A stretch of 64,000 bases of DNA from DATHZQ01 sp963823505 (GTDB lineage Bacteria; Actinomycetota; Acidimicrobiia; Spongiisociales; UBA5794). The notes beneath the pieces were generated by a model. That model saw only the letters and a list, made by a program, of their open reading frames with translations. It was not told the DNA's origin and made no database searches. The stretch spans positions 930,001 through 994,000 of the forward strand of contig CAWGLY010000005.1 of assembly GCA_963823505.1 (NCBI GenBank). The letters run 5' to 3'. The translations under genes and the position numbers were made by a program. Shown piece after piece: positions 60,666 to 64,000 of the stretch (its first letter is position 1; each line of letters begins with the position of its first letter).

Positions 60666-61831
60666 AGATCGACGGTCGCATCGGCGATGGCGTCCATCGT
60701 GTAGCGCTCCAGGAATCGCTTTCGCCCGGCTGCTGCCATCGAGGCCGCCATCCCAGGGTCGTAGATCATCTCGAGCAGCGCTCGACTCATGTCATCGGCC
60801 GAACCAACTGCGCTGAGGTTCGCTGTCACAGGAGTGTCGCCCGCCAGTTCACGGACCGAAGGGATGTCCGTCGCCACGATGGGTGCCTGCAACGCCATCG
60901 CCTCGATCAACGCGCCGGGACTGCCCTCCGCCCGCGAAGGAAGCGCAAAGACATCCGCGGCGCACATCAGGTCCGGCACATCTGCCCGGTAGCCGATGAG
61001 GCGCACCGCTGCTCGTACTCCCCCACCGTCGATCAGACGCTCCAGCTCGGCCGTCGCCGGACCGTCTCTGCCGGCAATGACCAACCGTGCATTCGGGAAC
61101 GAGGCGTACACCTTGGGGAACGCTCGGACGAGGACGTCGAGGCCCTTCAGGTGATAGTGGCGGGCCGCCGCCAGGATCATGATCTGGTCGTTTTCGATTC
61201 CGAGCTCCGCTCGCAACCGGGCCCGCCGGTCGGCCGACCGTACCCCGAGCCGCCGCGGATCGCGCCCCCGTGAGATCACTTCGATCTTGTCGCGCCGGAT
61301 CATCAGGCGATCCGCCATCACGTCGGCGCTTGCCGCCGAAACGGCGTGAAAGCGCGTGACGAATCGGGCAGTCGTTGCGTCCACGGCTTGGGCGGCCCGC
61401 ACCTTCCACGCACGGTATTCGGGATTGGATACGTGCTCGGGGCCATACGACTCGGTGACGAAGCTCGACACCAGGGGGATCCGGACGCTCGCCGCTGCAG
61501 TGCGCCCCAACACATCGGCCTTGAACAGGGTGGTGTGGACGACATCCGGCTGCAGCCGCCGCATGAGTCGCCTGAGGTTGCGCAGCGCTGCGAGCCGGCC
61601 GGTGGCGCCGTCGAGCGAGTGGAGTGTTGCCCCGGCTGCCACCAGCTCCTGGGCGACACCGCGCCGTTCAGTCAGGTAGGCAACCTGCATGTCGACACCC
61701 CGAGCGACCATGTGGGGGACCATCATCGACAGCGACTGCTCCGCTCCGCCGACGGCGAGGCTGTCGATCACGGTGAGCGCTCTCATCGACACGACTGGTT
61801 TCGGGGGTGACCCCTGTGTGTTCTCGTTCAC
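60638..61831 (-). CDS. family 4 glycosyltransferase
   Basis: 397 residues, GT-B fold. DSLAVGGAEQSLSMMVPHM is the N-terminal acceptor-side block; ILAAARHYHLKGLDVLVRAFPKV and the donor-site EGSPGALIEAMALQAPIVATDIPSVREL (with the E-x7-E pair) identify GT4. It transfers a sugar from a nucleotide donor onto a growing glycan; the sugars are unknown. GTG start overlapping the deacetylase stop (GTGA). The 3' end overlaps the sulfotransferase gene slightly, on the opposite strand. Confidence 0.92.
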   Translation of the reverse strand: MNENTQGSPPKPVVSMRALTVIDSLAVGGAEQSLSMMVPHMVARGVDMQVAYLTERRGVAQELVAAGATLHSLDGATGRLAALRNLRRLMRRLQPDVVHTTLFKADVLGRTAAASVRIPLVSSFVTESYGPEHVSNPEYRAWKVRAAQAVDATTARFVTRFHAVSAASADVMADRLMIRRDKIEVISRGRDPRRLGVRSADRRARLRAELGIENDQIMILAAARHYHLKGLDVLVRAFPKVYASFPNARLVIAGRDGPATAELERLIDGGGVRAAVRLIGYRADVPDLMCAADVFALPSRAEGSPGALIEAMALQAPIVATDIPSVRELAGDTPVTANLSAVGSADDMSRALLEMIYDPGMAASMAAAGRKRFLERYTMDAIADATVDLYRRVASAR

Positions 61832-62793
61832 GACACCCGACCACCCATCCGGTCGGCGATCTCGCCCATGGTCACGTTCTCCAAGCGGCCGGCATCGATG
61901 AGGCTGCGAGCATCCGCAAACAGGTCATTCATCGCAGCTTGCGCCCGCTCGGGGTCAGTGGCGAGGTTGTGCGTGTGGAACCAAAGGTGGAACAGCGATG
62001 ATGTCCGCACCGCATGATGGAGCCGGCGTCGCACGAGCTTCGACCATACCTTTGTGCCGAACCGCCGCGCCGTCTTGGAGCCGGGATCGAAGAGGTAGGT
62101 CTGCGGGATGTCGATCAGCGGACCACGGCGCCGGGGTATCACCGTCGCTGACGGCAGCGGCCACACCTGATCCACGACCTGCGCCGCATTTCGCTGCCAG
62201 GGAGGCAAGCCGGCGAAGCGCTCCGGTGCCGGACTGCGATAGGCGGTGAAGCCCGCCGCGGCAAGCCCGTCGAGGTGACCGATGGAGTTGCGGGGGTAGA
62301 CGAACGAGCGAAGCTCGATCCCAGCCGACTCGGCCGCAGTGCGGCATGCCGCCAGATCCGAGGCAAAGGCCTCCTCGGTGCAGCCTGCCTCACCGGCGAT
62401 CAGATGCCCGAAGGAATGCGACCCGATCTCCTGTGGGACTCTGCACGATTGAATTGCTGCCACCAGATCCGAGCCGTACCACGTCGGGTCGTCGGCGAGC
62501 GAACCGCATGGATCGAGGTCGTACCAATCCTCCGGGTGCCATGCGTACGCAGGGCGGGCAATCTCTGGGTGCTTCCGGCCGTCCACCGGTGCGCAGTCCG
62601 TCAAGAAGAGGTGCCCGACCACGGCCCACGTCGCCGCGATCTCGTACTCCTCCATGGCGGCGAGGACGTTGGCAACGACAGCACGCTCGGTCCGGTATGG
62701 CGCGTCGTCGTGGGGGCGGCCGTGGTGAACGGCGCCCCACGACATCTCGAGGTCGATCGAGATCACGAACTGGGCGAGAGGATCGGGCTGCAT
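61828..62793 (-). CDS. polysaccharide deacetylase-family protein
   Basis: 321 residues, NodB-homology fold. FVISIDLEMSWGAV contains the first Asp and metal Asp position, EIGSHSFGHLI the two metal histidines (HxxxH), and SFVYPRNSIGHLDGL the later arginine block. It probably removes acetyl groups from a surface polysaccharide, though similar proteins are wall- or capsule-linked with unproven activity. ATG 62793 was chosen because the longer frame runs into the divergent sulfotransferase. First gene of the minus-strand pair. Confidence 0.88.
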   Translation of the reverse strand: MQPDPLAQFVISIDLEMSWGAVHHGRPHDDAPYRTERAVVANVLAAMEEYEIAATWAVVGHLFLTDCAPVDGRKHPEIARPAYAWHPEDWYDLDPCGSLADDPTWYGSDLVAAIQSCRVPQEIGSHSFGHLIAGEAGCTEEAFASDLAACRTAAESAGIELRSFVYPRNSIGHLDGLAAAGFTAYRSPAPERFAGLPPWQRNAAQVVDQVWPLPSATVIPRRRGPLIDIPQTYLFDPGSKTARRFGTKVWSKLVRRRLHHAVRTSSLFHLWFHTHNLATDPERAQAAMNDLFADARSLIDAGRLENVTMGEIADRMGGRVS

Positions 62794-62854
62794 ACCCCTC
62801 GATGCTACGCAGGCAGATCGCACTAGAGAGACCGTTCCCACTACTTTGACCGGA

Positions 62855-63748
62855 ATGTCGCAACCGATCCCCAACCTGTTCCTGGTGGGAGCCATGCGGG
62901 CAGGGACCACCGCGCTCCATCGGGCCCTCGCCGCCCATCCGGATGTCTTCATGAGCTCGGTCAAGGAACCGGCCTTCTTCGCCGATCCGGCCGAACTCGA
63001 ACACGACAGCCGCGTTGCGTCCAAAGCCGGCTTCGCCGGCGATCGCGCCCAGTACCTGTCGCTGTTCAGCGAAGCACGCGACGCCGCCTACGTCGGCGAG
63101 TCGAGCACCCACTACACAAAACGGCCCAGGATCACAGGCATCGCAGACCGCATGGCGCAGATGTCACCCCGAGCACGCATCGTCTACCTCGTGCGAGATC
63201 CCGTCGACCGGACACTCAGCCACTACGCGTACGCCGTGCGCTCCAAGGACGAGCGCCGCAACAGTCTCGATGCGATTCAACAAGAGCCGTTCTACTGCGC
63301 CGTCAGCGACTACGCCTTCCAGATCCGCCCGTATCTGCAACGATTTGGGGCGAACCGTGTCCATCTCTGCGTCCTCGAGGAGCTGATGGATGATCCCGTG
63401 GCGGAGCTCAACCGCATGTTCACCTGGCTGGATCTGCCGCCCGTCGCCGACAGCGAGGACTTCCAACGGCGCAACGCAACGCCAGAGCAGGTGCACATGG
63501 CGCGAGGGCCCGAAGCGCTCCACAACGTGGCGAGGGCCGCCACGTATCAGCGAGTCGCACGGACCGCGCTCCCGACGCGGCTGCGCACCGCCGTGAGAAG
63601 CTGGCTCCATAGGCCGGTGCTCGGCTACGAGGTGCGCAACCCGGCCGTGGTCGGCTACCTGCGTCGGGTTCTCGATCCCACAGTGACCGACCTGGAACGC
63701 GATTTCGGGCGGACCTTCCCGCACTGGACCAGCCTGCGCCCGGATTGA
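62855..63748 (+). CDS. sulfotransferase, second copy
   Basis: 297 residues. PNLFLVGAMRAGTTALHRALAAHPDVFMSSVKEP is the 5'-phosphosulfate loop region, VYLVRDPVDRTLSHYAYAVRS the 3'-phosphate motif. The C-terminal part is complete, unlike the first sulfotransferase, with which it shares the fold but not high similarity. ATG 62855 taken; the in-frame TTG at 62846 would add three residues. Divergent from the deacetylase, 61 bases apart. Confidence 0.92.
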   Translation: MSQPIPNLFLVGAMRAGTTALHRALAAHPDVFMSSVKEPAFFADPAELEHDSRVASKAGFAGDRAQYLSLFSEARDAAYVGESSTHYTKRPRITGIADRMAQMSPRARIVYLVRDPVDRTLSHYAYAVRSKDERRNSLDAIQQEPFYCAVSDYAFQIRPYLQRFGANRVHLCVLEELMDDPVAELNRMFTWLDLPPVADSEDFQRRNATPEQVHMARGPEALHNVARAATYQRVARTALPTRLRTAVRSWLHRPVLGYEVRNPAVVGYLRRVLDPTVTDLERDFGRTFPHWTSLRPD

Positions 63749-63885
63749 CGGCAGTGGAACGATGGCGAGCCCCGGCCGGCCCCGAGAGGTGCAGGCTCGG
63801 TAGTACGGTGCGACAACGCCGAGGAGGCGGGAAGACCAAGCCGTCAATCGATCGCCGCGTAGCCGGCGTCGGGGAGTAGAGCTCT

Positions 63886-64000
63886 GTGGCCACGATCGTC
63901 ATCATCACCAGCGAGATGGCGGGGCGGATCAACATCAGCGCAGAGCTGAGCCGGCGACTCTCCGCAGTTGGACATCGGGTCGTCGTGGCCAGCCCGGCCG
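63886..64000 (+). CDS. glycosyltransferase, 5' end only (runs off the window)
   Basis: 38 codons from a GTG after GGGGAG (63871-63876). The reading IVIITSEMAGRINISAELSR, then GHRVVVASPA, matches the start of GT1/MGT-type glycosyltransferases (ITSPxxGHxNPxxxLxxxLxxxGHxV). Here RINI replaces the usual GHxNP, which removes the common catalytic-site His. Too short to judge function. Confidence 0.6.
   Translation, partial: MATIVIITSEMAGRINISAELSRRLSAVGHRVVVASPA

Overview
The window is about 65% GC, gene-dense and bacterial. Several traits point to a high-GC actinobacterium, most likely of the Acidimicrobiia type. These are a 13E12/DUF222-HNH gene, SLH-like repeats of the CNPPxNDxFCPD variety, lipoproteins that begin AACGGDDDDAG and continue into Thr-rich linkers, and many ATGA/GTGA stop-start overlaps. 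The lineage is inferred from these traits and has not been searched. I saw no rRNA, tRNA, CRISPR array, insertion sequence or replication origin.

Layout. 1-5955: narGHJI, respiratory nitrate reductase (narG enters from the left edge). 5968-9866: a membrane protein, a small winged-helix regulator, a USP/CBS stress protein, a metallo-beta-lactamase-fold protein, a secreted beta-propeller protein and a small convergent membrane ORF. 10154-13909: gamma-glutamyltransferase, a membrane protein and a 13E12/HNH protein. 13910-14936 is nearly gene-free. 14937-18019: an RCC1-repeat / metallophosphoesterase / SLH-like surface protein that a frameshift splits into two ORFs.

18462-29871 is an 11.4-kb co-directional operon: a TetR regulator with a candidate operator, a KAS III-like condensing enzyme, acyl-CoA synthetase, alpha/beta hydrolase, a complete branched-chain-type (Liv) ABC importer and a second acyl-CoA synthetase. 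Together these suggest uptake and CoA activation of an organic acid rather than an amino acid. 29889-32370: MaoC-like hydratase, lipoprotein, lipoate-ligase-like protein. 32389-38234 (minus strand): a complete oligopeptide-type ABC importer. Both importers carry a perfect GC-rich hairpin between the binding-protein gene and the rest of the operon.

38365-43877: an AroQ-alpha/beta-hydrolase fusion, aspartate aminotransferase, SerC, a PAP2 phosphatase and a flippase-like protein. 43823-48816: a lipoprotein and a 1381-residue protein joining a STAND ATPase, TPR repeats, a degenerate PAP2 membrane domain, a kinase-like domain and a C-terminal membrane helix. This is the most unusual gene in the window. 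48956-54923: PH-like membrane protein, GNAT, SixA, a ThDP enzyme with acyl-CoA dehydrogenase, a 7-bp tandem repeat, threonine aldolase and a dual-specificity phosphatase. 54926-55882: a membrane coiled-coil/HhH protein.

55956-64000: two exosortase-associated-type hydrolases, an ABC exporter, two sulfotransferases (one with a C-terminal frameshift), a GT4 glycosyltransferase, a polysaccharide deacetylase and the start of another glycosyltransferase. This looks like part of a cluster for a sulfated surface glycan or glycolipid.
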